Source: Liolophura sinensis
Taxonomy: Eukaryota; Mollusca; Polyplacophora; Chitonida; Chitonidae
Direction: 5' to 3'
Length of the DNA stretch: 64,000 nt
Assembly: GCF_032854445.1 (NCBI RefSeq)
Contig: NW_027017962.1
Coordinates: 124,001 to 188,000 of the forward strand
Each line of letters begins with the position of its first letter. Position 1 is the first letter of the stretch. The notes below the pieces were generated by a model, which had not been told where the DNA came from, did no database searches, and was given only the letters and a program-made list of their open reading frames with translations. Shown here piece by piece: positions 1-26,616 of this stretch. Made by a program: the position numbers and the translations under genes.

Positions 1-3000
1 TCCATAATATCCTTTGAAACTATTTTTTTTTTTTCAATTTAGGAAAGCAATTCAGACTAGGTCGATCCTTGTTACTTAACCTTGCTTTTGAGAAATACCG
101 GTCTTCACACTGGAGTTGCTCCTTATCCATGCATCAGTATTAATTTTGTATCATTTTAACAAGACAGTAAAGTTTGAAGTTGATGCTGACCGAAGCCAAG
201 GGTACATTCAAATAGGATATATTTATACACATAAATGGATGGCTTATCTCTCTACATTTTAAATCATATACGGTCCTACTTTAATCAAGAAATGGTACCT
301 GGCAACTCTGCTGACTTTTGAAATATGGAGCCATCCAGAGCTGTGTACAAGGACACCATATCAATGTACAATAGCTAATCACTGCAATGGGCTGTGGCGA
401 GAGCGACAATCAACTTCAGATAAATAGTTCAATTAGCCTGTTATATGGGTTTATGTGAGGCATGCCCAGGTGTTCCCAATCTGCCCAGTGCTTACCCCTT
501 GGGACCCACCTGTAACTATTACATGCCAACAGCGGAACTAAATACAGAGTGCCCAACTCCTGTTGTATCACAAATAATGCATTCTCGGATTTCATGATAT
601 CACAACTGAGTAGAGGGTCACTGATGGCACATATCATAAGATATCAATAAGAAAGCTGTGAACCACTCATGATCCAATGATCTAATACCGCGACGACAAT
701 GGCTCAGTGCAGCCTATGGCTGAAGGCTGTCATCGTTGCAGAGAACATTGCCTTTCAGACTTTAAAGGCCTCCTACTTCAGGGTGATTATATAAATATCA
801 CCTTATCAGTGCTCTCTGTTACTCAGTAATACTTGTCTGTATTATAAGTGTTTTAGTCCATTTTCGATGTTCTGCCCATAGTTAATGGCGTAACACGGGA
901 AAAAGCACCATGTTGTTTGCATGGAACAAGATGTACATTCTGTGGCTTTGTCTACTGTCCGTATTTTGATTCTCACTCTGTGCGATTTTATATTCTTATT
1001 TTTCATTCCATTATAAACATGCCTTATTGTCCACAAATATCAAAACCTAACTGCCGTACATTTATTGCTGTTCTTCTTTTCCACGTGGAGGTGTTTTGAT
1101 TAAGCAGAACTGCCTGAAGGAAGGGAAAAAAACAATGGCGCTGTGGTGTCAATAAACCATGAACGAGTTTACGATCAACGTTAGGACAGCTACGTCTCTT
1201 CTAAATTTAAGAACATGAGTGGAAACTTAAGGCACTAAAATACCTGTCCGATGAAGCCGAGCTTGGGGGATCAAACTTAAACGCAGTTTGCTGCGGCTGC
1301 GGTTGCGCCATTTTTAACATGGGCATTGGGTTTGCACACTCCCCACAGCGCATGCTCCGTTCCGCTTTACATCACTGCCTTCACTGAGAAAACTACGACA
1401 GGTGATGAGGCGGAAAATGATGTCCGAAACAAAATAGACACACCCTTGAACCTTTTATCCTCATTTTTCTGCAGTCACCTGAGTACTGATTTACCATCTG
1501 CGTGCAGTGCGGTTGTAATGGACACGAAAGCATTTGTTATCGATGCGAGTCCTCATAAAGACATTCAGATACGAGTATGGCTTTTGGGGTCGAAAGGTCA
1601 ATCCTGATCTAGTCATAGCAGTGATTTCATATGTGCAAGTAGCAGGACATGCGCAGTTGTGCAGTTTCAAACCAGGTCTTGCAGACGTAGAGCGCAAGGC
1701 ATTCAAAGGACTATATCTACACGCTTACATTTCACATCAGGGCATAGCGCTAGAAACACTCGACAGACGTACTTTGTTAACTGTCGCGGCCAGGAATTGT
1801 CACAAAATGTGAAATTATCAGAAAAACTAGACGAAAGAATTATACCGAAAAAGAAAAATTGTTCTACCTTCCGAGGCAAATTAATAGGCCTACCGTATAT
1901 CAATATACATTTATTGTTACCTATTTCAGTTTTTAAATAGGATTATAAAGGTTCATCTATATTATTTGTGATGGGTAGTATATGTCCATATTTAAATGTT
2001 TTCAAGTTTAATTCCAGTATGACCCAGGGCCGGTTGACTTATTTTACATATAGTTTGTAAAAAGTAACGCGAGAAAATAATCACTGAATCTACGTCTGTA
2101 GAAGTGTGCAGGAGCGCGACATGTAAAATATCTTTATTACACTCAATGCACATGCATGTATCGTTATCGTAATATTTTAGGTCTACTTGATTACTCTTTA
2201 ATTACGTCCTACTCAAAATTTTTTTATCAAGACCACCAGAATGTTTATGTGGGGCTTAGGAGACCCCTGTGGGTAAATCCGATTACGCAACATTGTTTTC
2301 TATCAACTGCCGTAATTTTATTACAATCAATCAACCAATCAAGCACAAACCATAAGTTGTATATAAAAAAAAAGACACGCACTTATCGCCACATGCAGGT
2401 TGTTGCTCAGTACAAAGGCCTATATTTAATATGTATATATATGACTGGTGCAGGCCTACTATATCCTTACATTGTATAATACCTGGGACCAGTATGACAG
2501 ATCTGCTATATAATTGTCCCAGATATAAAGTCATGTATTAATCAGACGGTCATCCTACACTTTCACCACACGACAGACAAGAACAGTCAGAATTGCAGCT
2601 TACAGTGTCCCTAGGCCTGCCACACCCACTGGAATGATCTATACAGCTAACACTGTAACAGATGGATTTGTAAAACAAAGCCAACACAAACGACATGCGT
2701 GGGAGTATGCATTCGATACACCTGTAAACTGTAAACATATATGTGCTGTATCATTGCCATCGGAGCATATTGCTAAAACATAAAAACTGTAAAACTTGAA
2801 GTACCGGTACTTGTTATATAAAGCCCTACATAACAGTACCGTACAGTAGGCGTAAATAGGGACATTTGAATGAAAACAATTATAAACTTAAAGTGAAAGA
2901 AAGCTCAAAAATGAAGTAAGGTTCGTCAGAAAGACAACTGAAAACAGCGCATAAAAATACTTTCATTTATTTGTTTTAGATTTTTTCAAGTGTGTTGAAA

Positions 3001-4521
3001 GGCATTCAGATATTTCAATTCCAAGATGGGTTTTATGAGCCATACCGACGTCACATCACCTTTTTTCCCCGATTTCACCAGAAGGAAGGGATTTTTGAGA
3101 ACATTATTTTAGTAATCTTTTACTCAAGGGGGAAAAGAGTTATTCCAACATCCAGTGTCCTGATCAGAGTTGAATAAACTTCCTCTGACGTCAGAGTCAA
3201 ACACTGGCAGTATGGTCTATAAAGCCCACCTTAGGATTCAAACATTTGAATGGCTTTAGCTCTCTTTACAAAAATCTAAAAAAAATAATAAAAATGAAAG
3301 TTTCTTTAAGAATAGTTTGAAGTGGTCTATTAAATGATGCCTACTTCGACTTTTAGACGTCCTTTCCTTTAAACAGATAAATATCATTTTTCCTCCATAA
3401 TTTCCTCCTATATTTAGGAAATTTTCTGGGACCCAGAGATACAAAAGTGGCTAAGATAATATCGGATCTCAGATGTTCTGTGGATACATATTTTTAATTC
3501 AGTATGTCCGTTTTACTGCTCTGTGTACAGAAAATGTATTCTGCAGAAAGACTTTACACACTGAAGCTGTCTCATGCTGTTTTTGTATAAAGACCTATAC
3601 GAATTTGTGTATTATGTAAACCTCGCAGGTGGTAGATATGGCACAGGGCAAAATGCACCCCACTTTCATCACCCACCCGGCCGCCATCACCCCGCACAAT
3701 ATTCCCAAATGAAAAAAAAATCAAAAACATGTGATATCATAACATTAACAAATCTATGTAAAAGTGTTATAAACAAATAGAATGTTACGAAAGATAATCA
3801 AATTCCTGGCTACGAAAAGGCATTTTTGGTTTTATAACTATGTTTATATTTACATGCAATCAGTATGTCCATGTTAATGAGATTGGATTTTTAATACATA
3901 TACCTGTGGCCTACATCATCGTTATACTCAAGTTAAACTTTTACTAAAATAACATATACATTAAAATGCTATCTATTCTGTGAAAGACACAGTGGCAACA
4001 TTTAATGCTAGTTATACGAGATTTTATGTCCAAAGACATGTAAACAGATTGTGTCAACAAAACTGTTTGATCACGCGTGGAGTGCGTGGTTTGATGATTG
4101 TTTGTAATACAGGGGGAGGTAACCCACGTAAACACACCTGACAACAGAACCCGTATACTGGAGAGTAACAGCTGATACAACAGATTCGCTGATTGGTCAA
4201 TGTGATCGGCAGATAGCTGTAGTCCGAGTGGTATGGTAAGAGGCAGACGAGGTTTACAGGCGCACAAAACTCGATAGTTTCCCCAACCGTGTTAGACGAA
4301 TTCAGTGAGTGACGAAAAGAAATTGCAATGGAAACGCAACCAATGTGAGACTGGCTTCAAGTGCAACCCTTTATCTGAGATCAGCTGCATGGTGTCGAAG
4401 TTCGAACACCCTATGACTGTTGAGTTCAGTGGTCCCAGTTTTCACTGCCCATTGTCTTTGATGGTCATTACAAATTCTTAATCTAGTTTCTGTGAGCTTG
4501 CATTTGGTAGGGACAGTCACT
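1..4521. other. upstream non-coding region, no gene recognised
   Basis: I find no exon of a known family here. Several short ORFs overlap on both strands between about 1320 and 1940, in a slightly CG-richer patch, but they conflict with one another and resemble nothing I know. The last few hundred bases should hold the promoter and 5' UTR of the squalene monooxygenase gene whose start codon is at 4522. I see no convincing TATA box at a sensible distance. Confidence 0.5.
3668..3695 (+). promoter_or_regulatory. possible sterol regulatory element-like motifs
   Basis: ATCACCCCGC at 3686-3695 differs by one base from the classical SREBP site ATCACCCCAC. A second, weaker match, ATCACCCACC, starts at 3668. 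They lie about 830 bp upstream of the squalene monooxygenase start codon, a family whose vertebrate members are SREBP targets. Motifs this short arise often by chance and the transcription start is unknown, so this is only a pointer. Confidence 0.15.
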
Positions 4522-18216
<13,695 letters not shown>

Positions 18217-19699
18217 TCAAAATTAGTCTTACCAATTTACATGTATTTTATAAAAGATGTCAGTATTTTGCATTATGCTCAGTTGAATTTTACTCGTGTG
18301 ATGTTATCTTCAAGTAGTTTGCTCTATGCTGTAGTTGATGTATAAATGTGCATAAACTTATGTACTCGTATTGAAATTGTTTTCACAGAGCTTTAATGGG
18401 CTTTAGAAAGTTTTTAGTGTTTACCCTGTTTTGTCAGTTTTACCTGCTAATTCCTTTTATCCAGGTATCTAAACTAACAGGTGTCATATTGATATCCTTG
18501 TTAGCTGATGGAAAGTGTTAGTGTCAGATACGTATATCCTTGTTTATAATTGTAAAATTATGGTGAAAGTTTTATCTTTTTTTTCTAGGTGACATGTTGA
18601 CAAACCTTGACCTGATACTTTTATAAAGATAGAGTACTGTAAGTAGTTTGAGTAAAGTTACTCTAATTTTGAACCGTCACTTGTGTTGTAGGAGAAAATG
18701 GTAGATATTATAAATGTATGAAAGGTAGATTTGACTTTTCAAACCTAGGTATGTTGTTTTACCCTTTAATATTTGCCATACATGAACTATAATTTGAACT
18801 TGTAGCTCAAGAAATATTGAATATTCCTGCCAAATACCAAAGTGTAAACTGTTGTGTAACAGATTACCACTTATAGTCCTGTAAATAGACATCTACAGGT
18901 AAAGGTGCGTTCTGTTTGTTAGGGATAACTTATTTTTTGTTTTTAATGTAACATAATGTTTTAATGTTCTGAATAGGATTTTACCACTTTTAAAATCATG
19001 TTTAAGACTTTAAAAATATATACTTGATAATCACAACATATATCATCACTTTACTGCATGCTTTAAGGGACCGCTGGTTTTTAGATGGTTTGTTTTCTTG
19101 TTAAATGATCCCTCTGTACACGTACATGAATTTCCATTGATTTTCAGTACCCAGTAACCTGGGTAAAGAAAACTGATAGTCCTCAAACATTGTAAATGGT
19201 GAGATACATGTACTTCTGGCTTTTAGTAAATTAGTTATTATTTAGTTATTATCTTGAAGAAAATTATTGTATGTTGAGATACTTTCCGCTGTCTTGGGTT
19301 TTGTAGAAAGACCACATGTATTTTCAACAAAAAATAATCACCGTAAAGGAACAGAAAAAGAAACAAATGAAAAGATGACTGTCATTGTTAGACTGTACAC
19401 TTTTGAGTGTAAATTGTTTGTTTTCTTGCTGATATGAGATTATTTCTTATCCTCATTATTTAGGCATGTAGTAGACACCAGTCTTATGTTATCTTCCAAA
19501 TAATAGGTACACCTCAGAAGTAGATCTTGTGTTTGGGTAGTATGTATATTTGTCACTTATAGGTTAGCCCTGTAGTGTTAGCGGCTTGTCAGTGTCACGT
19601 GTGATGTGCAGCACCAGATGTTCAAAGTCCCGGTTACCAGCTTGTCAATGTTAAGTGTAGTGTGCATTTTCCCAGCGTTGCTTCCACACAACGCATATA
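18217..19699. other. SQLE 3' flank / probable 3' UTR
   Basis: AT-rich sequence after the SQLE stop codon, without ORFs of note. Part of it should be 3' UTR, but I did not find an unambiguous AATAAA close to the stop, so the end of the transcript is not placed. Confidence 0.45.
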
Positions 19700-19925
19700 G
19701 GGTGCCTCCATGGCGGTGGTTAGCGTGTATGCGCGCGCAGTGAACTAGGAGCCTCTCAGCAATGTGGCTGATGTGAGTTCCAGCCCAGCTCATGCTGGCT
19801 TCCTAGCTGAATCCTTACAGCAACCTGCACATGGTCGTGGGTTACCATAACGCAAGTCACTGTCGTAGGCCTATAAGTGAAATATTCTTGAGTAGGGCTT
19901 AAAACACCAATCAAATAAATAAACA
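19700..19925 (+). mobile_element. tRNA-derived SINE copy
   Basis: Same family as 16055-16325, in the opposite orientation: GCCTCCATGGCGGTGGTTAG head, TGTGAGTTCCAGCCCAGC B-box region, AAATATTCTTGAGTAGGGCT body, and CAATCAAATAAATAAAC tail. Confidence 0.8.
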
Positions 19926-20227
19926 TTAACACATAGCGTTTTGGAAATCGAAAAATCTAATGAAACTGATCTCAGATCAAAGTTCCGGTGTACATGTCGG
20001 TGTACATATACTTGAAGAAGGTTGCGTGTTAAGCATGTGGACCAACCAGTAACTTATGTCCACTAATTTTATATGACCTGTATGTCTACAAATGTGATAA
20101 AACATGAAATACATTGTCATTTATACCACCTTAATTGTGTCTGGTGTTGATATTGTCCTATAGTGACTGAATATGAACTAGCATGCGTGTAAACCTGTGC
20201 CTCTGATGTACATGCGCTTCAGTCATC

Positions 20228-20565
20228 TCCAACCGGCCCCGATAGCACAGTTGGTCGAGCGTCCGCTTCGGGAGTGGTAGATTCAGGGTCAATCCTGGGT
20301 CCAGTCACACCTAAGAATTTAAAAGAGGAAGTTGTAAGTTTTTCGCTTGACGTTCGGCACGAAGGGGATAGTGTAATGGCTCGGGCGGGCGGCTTACTTG
20401 CCTTCGGTAAGGCGTCTGGGTGAAGCAGCACTAGATAAAATAGCGGTGGAAATGCTTCCTGCATTAAGGAGGCACATTACATGCGTTCTGAGGATTCCTT
20501 CGTCGTCATTTGACTGAAAAATTAAGTACGACGTTAAACCCCAAGCACTCACTCACTCAAGCATC
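20228..20565 (+). mobile_element. tRNA-derived SINE (third family, CACTCACTCACT tail)
   Basis: GATAGCACAGTTGGTCGAGC is an A-box-like head and GGGTCAATCC resembles a B box. The 3' end is AAGTACGACGTTAAACCCC followed by CACTCACTCACTC. About 340 bp and probably close to full length. Confidence 0.75.
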
Positions 20566-21445
20566 TCCATAGTGGTGTCTCTTGCAGACATTCCAGATGT
20601 TTAAAAGCCTGGTGTCGTCATATATCGACTTTGTCAGCTCTTTCCATTTTACTAGGGGTGTTTCATGTTCGAGCTCTCTTCTCTTAAAGGTAAAAACAGA
20701 CATGCAGTATCAGGTGACTTGTGAAGAAAGTTAGGCAACCTTTGTTGACATTTCTATAGCGATCACTAATCTCACCGTGTTCCAGAGGCACAAATGACAC
20801 CGTTTTCATCTAAAAATTCAAGTTCACAAATGTTTAGCTGCTCAGTTTGGGTCACATGTTACAGTAGGACTTTACATGATAGAGTTTACCTTTACCGATA
20901 AAAGAGTTCTAACTCGAAACTCACCTTTTTCAGCTATTACTGCGCATTACAAGGTTAAATAGCACTGGGCTCAATAATATTACCTTTGACTTTTAAAGCT
21001 CTACAGGTCGATCGTTCAATTTTTTGACAACCTATATGTAACATGAAGCTCACATTTGCATGGATGCAAGATGGCACGAAATCATTTACATCATGGCACG
21101 AAATCATTTACATAACGTCGGCAAGGTTTATGGATGGAGAAAGCTGGAGAGTCTGCGGAATAAACCACTGCCCTGTTGTGCCAGTCGCAGCCGGAACAAC
21201 ATAAGCTGGATTTAAACATTAGTCAGGGACTGCACGATAGCCTATTCCCTGCTAGACAGCACTTAAATCATCTTAAGTCAGCGACGCAAACAGATATTGC
21301 CTTCTGTAAACAGATATTAATCGTCCCCATGAGCGCTTACTGTCACCAAGGTCGTGCTGGACAAAAGTAGCCCGCCAATCCACAAATCTCCTGTGCAAGG
21401 GATTGAGCCAGCAACTAGTTACATCGCTTTGGACCTCTCAGTTGT

Positions 21446-21687
21446 ATTAATTTCTTTGGTTGGTGTTTTACCATGTACTCAAGAATATTTCATTCATTCG
21501 ACGGCGACCAGCATTATGGTGGGAGAAAAACTGGGCAGTACCTCAGGGAAACCCACAACCACCCGCATGTTAGTGACACACTTTACCACGTAGGTTATGA
21601 CTGGAGAAGAAAGCATGGGCTGGAGTTCACAGCGACCGCGTTGGTGAGAGGCTCATTGTGCCTATAACCGCTAGGCCACGTAGACCC
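21446..21687 (-). mobile_element. tRNA-derived SINE copy
   Basis: Diverged copy of the 16055 family on the minus strand: TACTCAAGAATATTTCATTC, CGACGGCGACCAGCATTATG and the tRNA-like head complement CCGCTAGGCCACGTAGACCC are visible. Confidence 0.75.
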
Positions 21688-21967
21688 ATGTCTCAGTTGT
21701 ATCTGGGGCTAGAATATACGTGTAGGTGTTATGTATGCATACTTGTATGTGGCATCCACATTAATTTATGACAGTACTGTCCCACTTTGTTTCCCAGATA
21801 ATCTGTTCTTGGTATGATTAACTTGAAAGCTGCGTACACATATACGAGGTTGTCTTGTCCGGTGATTGTTTGTAATACAACCTGGGATTAAGATGAACGG
21901 GTCGAATATCTTAATCCCAGATTCAACCTAAAACTATCTGATAATTAATACGCGTACCTCGCATCAG

Positions 21968-21991
21968 TATATATATATATATATATATATA
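21968..21991. repeat. (TA)n microsatellite
   Basis: About 12 TA units. Confidence 0.95.
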
Positions 21992-22071
21992 GGCAATTGC
22001 TAGCTCTACCCAATTTGAGGTAGATACGTACACTTTACGTTATGCTTGCAGTCTGAGTATTCTTCAATGAA

Positions 22072-22240
22072 TGTTTATAATGTCGTGACATTTGCACAAC
22101 AGTAATGTTATTGGGGAACTCTCTAATGTATAGAGGTTGGAGAAATATACAATACATGTGTGTTATCCCGATTCAATTTGACTGTGATTATTGAATTTAG
22201 CTCGGTTAAACCCTGTTGTTGATATTGGAATTCCCTTAAC
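22072..22240 (+). repeat. 5' LTR of gypsy element (short)
   Basis: Matches the 3' LTR through GGGGAACTCT, GAGGTT-GAGAAAT-TACAATA and TAGCTCGGTTAAA to TTCCC-TAAC. The divergence from the 3' copy is visible by eye, so the insertion is not recent. The outer boundary is approximate. Confidence 0.7.
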
Positions 22241-22332
22241 TTCGGAGACTCACCTCAACATTGTCTACGAGGAAACTTTAACTGAGAGTCTGTGGGGCAA
22301 TTGACTTTAAATGTGATAATTCTGTAAATCAT

Positions 22333-23000
22333 GGCAACGAACATTGGGGTGCCTAATTTTGACCCTAAGGCTGCCCCAACCACTTTTGTATCACCTTGAT
22401 ATCCGTGCGTTTGAACTGTATGTCACCGGCAATCGAATTAAAAACGACGATCAGAAACGTTGTCTGCTGCTACACTGTGCCGGGTTGTACAGAATGTATT
22501 TTCCACCGTGAGTGATACCGGACTTATCACTGTCGAGAAACCAACACTCCCTACGGAAGACACTAGTCTGGAAACATCTCAAAACGAAGATGAATCCGTG
22601 GACCAGTATGTGACTCGTTTAAAACAGAACGCTGTGCGATTGGTGATAATTTGTGTGGTAATTGGTGAGGAGCAAATCCGTGATCAGGTAATTGATAAAT
22701 GACATTCATCACAGCTAAGAAATTCCTGGAGAGAGGGTAAGACTTAACCCTAACAAAATTAACTGACATTGCTAGAGCATTTGGGTTTGCTTTATCCCAA
22801 GCTTCTGAAATGGAAAGTGAATCGAATCCTAACACTGTGAACGATTTGTATCAAAAAGTGTCTGACCATGAACACAATCAACCAGAAAGAAACACAAAAG
22901 GCCCCAAGTGTTTCAGATGTGGTTATTCAGGTCACAAACAAAGAGATAAAAACTGTCCTGCTAAAGGAAAAACGTGCGGGAAATGTAATGTACAAAACTA
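22333..23000 (+). pseudogene. gag remnant with CCHC zinc knuckle
   Basis: After a candidate ATG at 22333 the frame breaks within 70 nt. A second frame then carries LDIRAFELYVTGN and DDQKRCLLLHCAG, typical of gypsy capsid regions. At 22810-23001 comes CFRCGYSGHKQRDKNC (C-x2-C-x4-H-x6-C, one residue off the usual CCHC spacing), then CGKC. Stops and frame changes separate these parts. Confidence 0.75.
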
Positions 23001-23081
23001 AAACACATTCGACAGTACAACGACAACAAGGAACAGAATAAACGCAACTCAAAACAAGGGGGTAAAGGCAAAGTTAACTAC

Positions 23082-23360
23082 ATGCAGGACAGTGACAGTG
23101 AGGAATTCATGTTTCGTGTGCGTGACAATACAACAAGGGAAGGAACAATTCCAATTAACATTGGGTCAGTCAACATACACATGTTAATTGATTCAGGGGC
23201 TAGTTGTAATGTTATAGATCTACCTACATGGGAAAGCATGAAACGCCAAAAAGTACGGTGTACAGGAATGAGCAAATGTAATGTGCAATCTGTTGTGCAC
23301 CTTGGTGTGTTGAAGTTGGACCAGAAATCAACAATCTGCAAACAGACATTGGTTTCTTAA
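23082..23360 (+). pseudogene. retropepsin-like protease remnant
   Basis: Contains MLIDSGASCNVIDLPTW, the DSGA active-site motif of aspartic retroelement proteases, following an acidic linker. The ORF stops at 23360, before the reverse transcriptase, which begins in another frame. Confidence 0.75.
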
Positions 23361-23395
23361 GTCAGGTCAAATCGTGCTTTCAAGGAGTTGGAAAA

Positions 23396-24560
23396 ATGAA
23401 AAACTATGAGGTGAAAATTCATCTAAATCCAGAGGTAAAAGCGGTCGCGCAAACCACCAGGAGAATTCCGTTCCATTTGCAATCAAAAGTGGAAGAAAAA
23501 CTGGTTGAACTCGAAAAGTTGATTGAACTCGAAAAGTTGGACATAATTGACAAAATAAGTGGCCCTACGCCGTGGGTCTGTCCCGTTGTAATAGTACCGA
23601 AACCGTCGGTACTATTACATGCGACGAGCAAATGAAGCTCTGTTACGAGAATGTCACCCAATGCTGACCGTTGACGAAATCCTTCATGACATGAATGGTA
23701 GTACTGTGTTCAGCAAACTCGATTTCAGATGGGGGTATCATCAGATAGCCCTTGCAGAGGAGTCGCGCCATATTACAACGTTTGCGACTCACAACGGACT
23801 GTACAGGCACAAGCGTCTGATGTTTGGCCGAAGCACAGCTCCACTAATTTATAGGCATCCGTTTCAACAATGCATATAGGGCTGTGATGGTGCGCAGAAT
23901 CTATGTGACGACATAACTGTGCCCGGGAAAGATGTTCAAGATTAGGACAACATATTGCGCGGAATTTTTGAGACATTATCAGAGAGAGGTACGACATTAA
24001 ATGTTGAGAAATGCCGGCTTAGAATGAACAAACTGATATTTATGGGAATAGACTTCTCTGACTAAGGCATTAGCCCGAACAAATCCAAGGTGTAAACTGT
24101 AGTACATGCGAGGTCTCCACGGACAGCAACTGAGGTAAGGAGTTTCCAGGGTCTGGTGAACATAATGCTAGATTTATCCCGGACCTAGCCTCACTTTCGA
24201 AGCCGTTACGCCGACTGACGAAAACAAAGAACGCTTCGTTCGTTTGGGGACGAGAGCATAAAGGGTCGTTCGAAAAATTGAAACAGAGACTGTGTCAAGC
24301 TGAAACTAGCGTATTTTGACCAAGGTGCGAAAACGAAAAGCACGGTGGTCGCGGATGCTAGCCCAGTGTTATGCAGTTGTGATGCCAGCCGTAGTTTAAC
24401 TGACGTGGAGAAGCGGTATTCTCAGACTGAGAAAGAAGCGTTATCTCTGCTGGTATGGGCCTGTGAGAGGTTTCACTTGTGTATATACGTGTCTGATTTT
24501 GACTTAATCACAAACCACACGACCAGGAAGTGATATATTCGGAGCAATCCAAACCATCAG
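23396..24560 (+). pseudogene. reverse transcriptase and RNase H remnant
   Basis: Blocks in order: KISGPTPWVCPVVIVPKP, DEILHDMNGSTVFSKLD, WGYHQIALAEESRHITTF, then CDDITVPGK at about 23903-23930, where the family has a [YF]xDD catalytic box. An RNase H-like DASRSLTDVEKRYSQTEKEA lies at 24370-24440 with ITNH after it. Frame changes occur at about 23620 and 23880, with several stops. Confidence 0.8.
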
Positions 24561-24949
24561 CCAGAGTAGAATGCTGGCTTCTACGTCTTCAGCAATACTC
24601 GTTCACCGTAAAATACCGACCTGGAACGATAGCAGACGCGATGTCTAGGTTACCGCCGATTGGTAAGCTGACATTGGCAGGAATGTGGCTGAGTAGTACT
24701 ACGATTTGTTGGAGAAGTTTCTGTTGCACCGAACGCCCCTGATGTCGAACGTGAATCAGCGAGATACACCGAGATATGTGAGTTGCGACAGTAAGTGCTG
24801 ACATGGGATTGGATGTCAGCAAGTATAAAGCGATCATACTGAACATGAACTGACCGTGTTAGGAAAACTTGTTGTAAGGGGAATACGACTAGTTATTCCT
24901 CGTAAGTTAAGACGTCCGGTGATTCGTCATTGACCATCAAGGCATTTTC

Positions 24950-25630
24950 AAGACAAAAATCCTCCTGAGTATTTAAGTATGGTGGCCCGGTATGGATAGA
25001 GTTGCAGGGACATTTTGTAAACAGTGTCACTCATGTCAACTTGTGAGCCAGGCACCACCGCCAGAACCAATGCAGAGAACCATTTTACCATCTGCTCCGC
25101 GGGAAGATTTAGCTGTTGATTTGATGGACCCGTTACCATCAGGTGACCATATCTTGGTACTGGTAGATTATTACACACACGTTACTATGACATAGCCATA
25201 TTGAAATTGACTTCTTCAGCAAATGTGATAGACCATTCAGAGAAGATGTTTGTCATATGTGGAGTTCATGCAACCATATCCAGTGACAATGAACCGTAGT
25301 TTGTGTCTGAGAAATATGAAAACTTTTAAGGGTAAACGGAATAGTTCATCGTAAAATCACGCCCCTATGGCCTCAGGCTAAATGGAGAGAATGAGCACCA
25401 GAACCGAACATTGCTAAAAGCATTAAGAATCGCTCAAGCCGAAGGTGGAAACTGGCGAAAGCAACTTAAGAAATTTCTTTTCGCCTGCCATACAACACCA
25501 CATTCGACAACAGATGTTGGTCCGTCCAAGTTACTTTTTGGTCGCGAGCTGAGAACTAAGCTACCAGAATTGAGAAATGACGAACTAGTAACTGATTTTG
25601 GTGTACGAGATGTTGACAGCGAGTGGTAAA
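24950..25630 (+). pseudogene. integrase remnant
   Basis: CKQCHSCQL supplies the CxxC of the N-terminal zinc-binding motif. AVDLMDPLPSGDHILVLVD has the first catalytic Asp context, SSDNEP (about 25278) the second Asp, and NGENEHQNRTLLKA (about 25385) the Glu. A stop at about 25193 and frame changes separate them. Confidence 0.75.
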
Positions 25631-25834
25631 GATTACCTTGATAACAGACGTAATACAGGTGGGAGACACAGTGCTGTTACGAAAGCAGCGCCAGAACAAC
25701 CCTTCGACACAGTATGAGGATGTCCCGTACACTGTAAAAAGGAAGGACGGAAACCAGTTGATTTTTCAGTGAACAGAAGGCGCGACTTTTTGTTGAAATT
25801 CCAGTTTTGTGAGGAAGTATCATGGCAATCCTCC

Positions 25835-26190
25835 TTCAGTCAGCAAACCAGAAGCATTTATATCTGACAACGCATCCGATGGAGAGCCTGAATCAGATGT
25901 TCTACTGTCACAGTTAATCTGTAGACCTGTGCGCACCAGATATTTGTAACCCGCCATAAGTCAGCATACTAGAAGCAGTTTTATCTGATAACACATCAGA
26001 TGGAGAGCCTGAATCAGATGCTCAACTATCACAGCTAAGCTGTAGACCTGTGCGCACCACATATTTGTAACCCGCCATAAGTCAGCAAATCAGAAGCGGT
26101 TTTATCTAATAACGAATCCGTTGGAGAGCTTGAATCAGATACTCAACTGTCACAGCCAAGCTGTAAACCTGTGCGCGCCAGAAATTTATG
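25835..26190 (+). repeat. three ~120-bp tandem copies inside the gypsy element
   Basis: A unit containing GTCAGCA, TATCTGA, GGAGAGCCTGAATCAGAT and AGACCTGTGCGCACCA repeats at about 25840, 25961 and 26081. It lies between the integrase remnant and the 3' LTR. Confidence 0.85.
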
Positions 26191-26444
26191 TGTTGATTAA
26201 TAATTTTAAGAAACTGACATGACGACTGTAGGTCATGTGCAAAGCACATATAAACATAAATTTTAGGTTAAATGTTCGCAAATAACTGGTCATATTATTG
26301 ACATAAGTTTTGCAAATGTCAGTATTCATTTTAAAGTTCTAAAACAGACATAATTTTGTCATTTGATTATCATGCTATAGAAGTGTAACAGAGTAACACA
26401 GCTGATATATTAATTTTTGATTTTATTTTGAAAACAAGGAGGGA

Positions 26445-26616
26445 TGTAGTGTCTTGACATTTGTACAAGAGCAATCCTATAGGGGAACTCTGTAATCTGA
26501 GAGGTTAGAGAAATGTACAATACATGTGCGTTATTCCGATCCAACTCGTCTGTGACTATTGAGATTAGCTCGGTTAAATCCTGTTGATAATGTTTATATT
26601 CCCCTAACTCACCATT
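26445..26616 (+). repeat. 3' LTR of gypsy element
   Basis: Starts TGTAGTGTCTTGACATTTG directly after the polypurine tract and ends near TTCCCCTAAC. The right boundary is approximate. Confidence 0.7.

Larger units (their letters stand above)
22072..26616 (+). mobile_element. degenerate Ty3/gypsy LTR retrotransposon
   Basis: Two related short terminal repeats, about 165-170 bp each, flank remains of gag and pol in the order expected for Ty3/gypsy: capsid-like region, zinc knuckle, protease, reverse transcriptase, RNase H, integrase. The coding parts sit in different frames with several stops between them, so the copy is dead. A polypurine stretch AAGGAGGGA at 26436-26444 directly precedes the 3' LTR. 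I could not identify a primer-binding site or a target-site duplication with confidence. It lies between SQLE and FAAH in the same orientation. Confidence 0.88.

Noticed and set aside
1320-1940. Set of overlapping 66-93 codon ORFs as an upstream gene
   Set aside because: They overlap on both strands, have no family resemblance, and lack splice or promoter support.
22072-26616. Intact retrotransposon or a domesticated host gene
   Set aside because: gag, protease, reverse transcriptase, RNase H and integrase parts are in different frames with stops between them.
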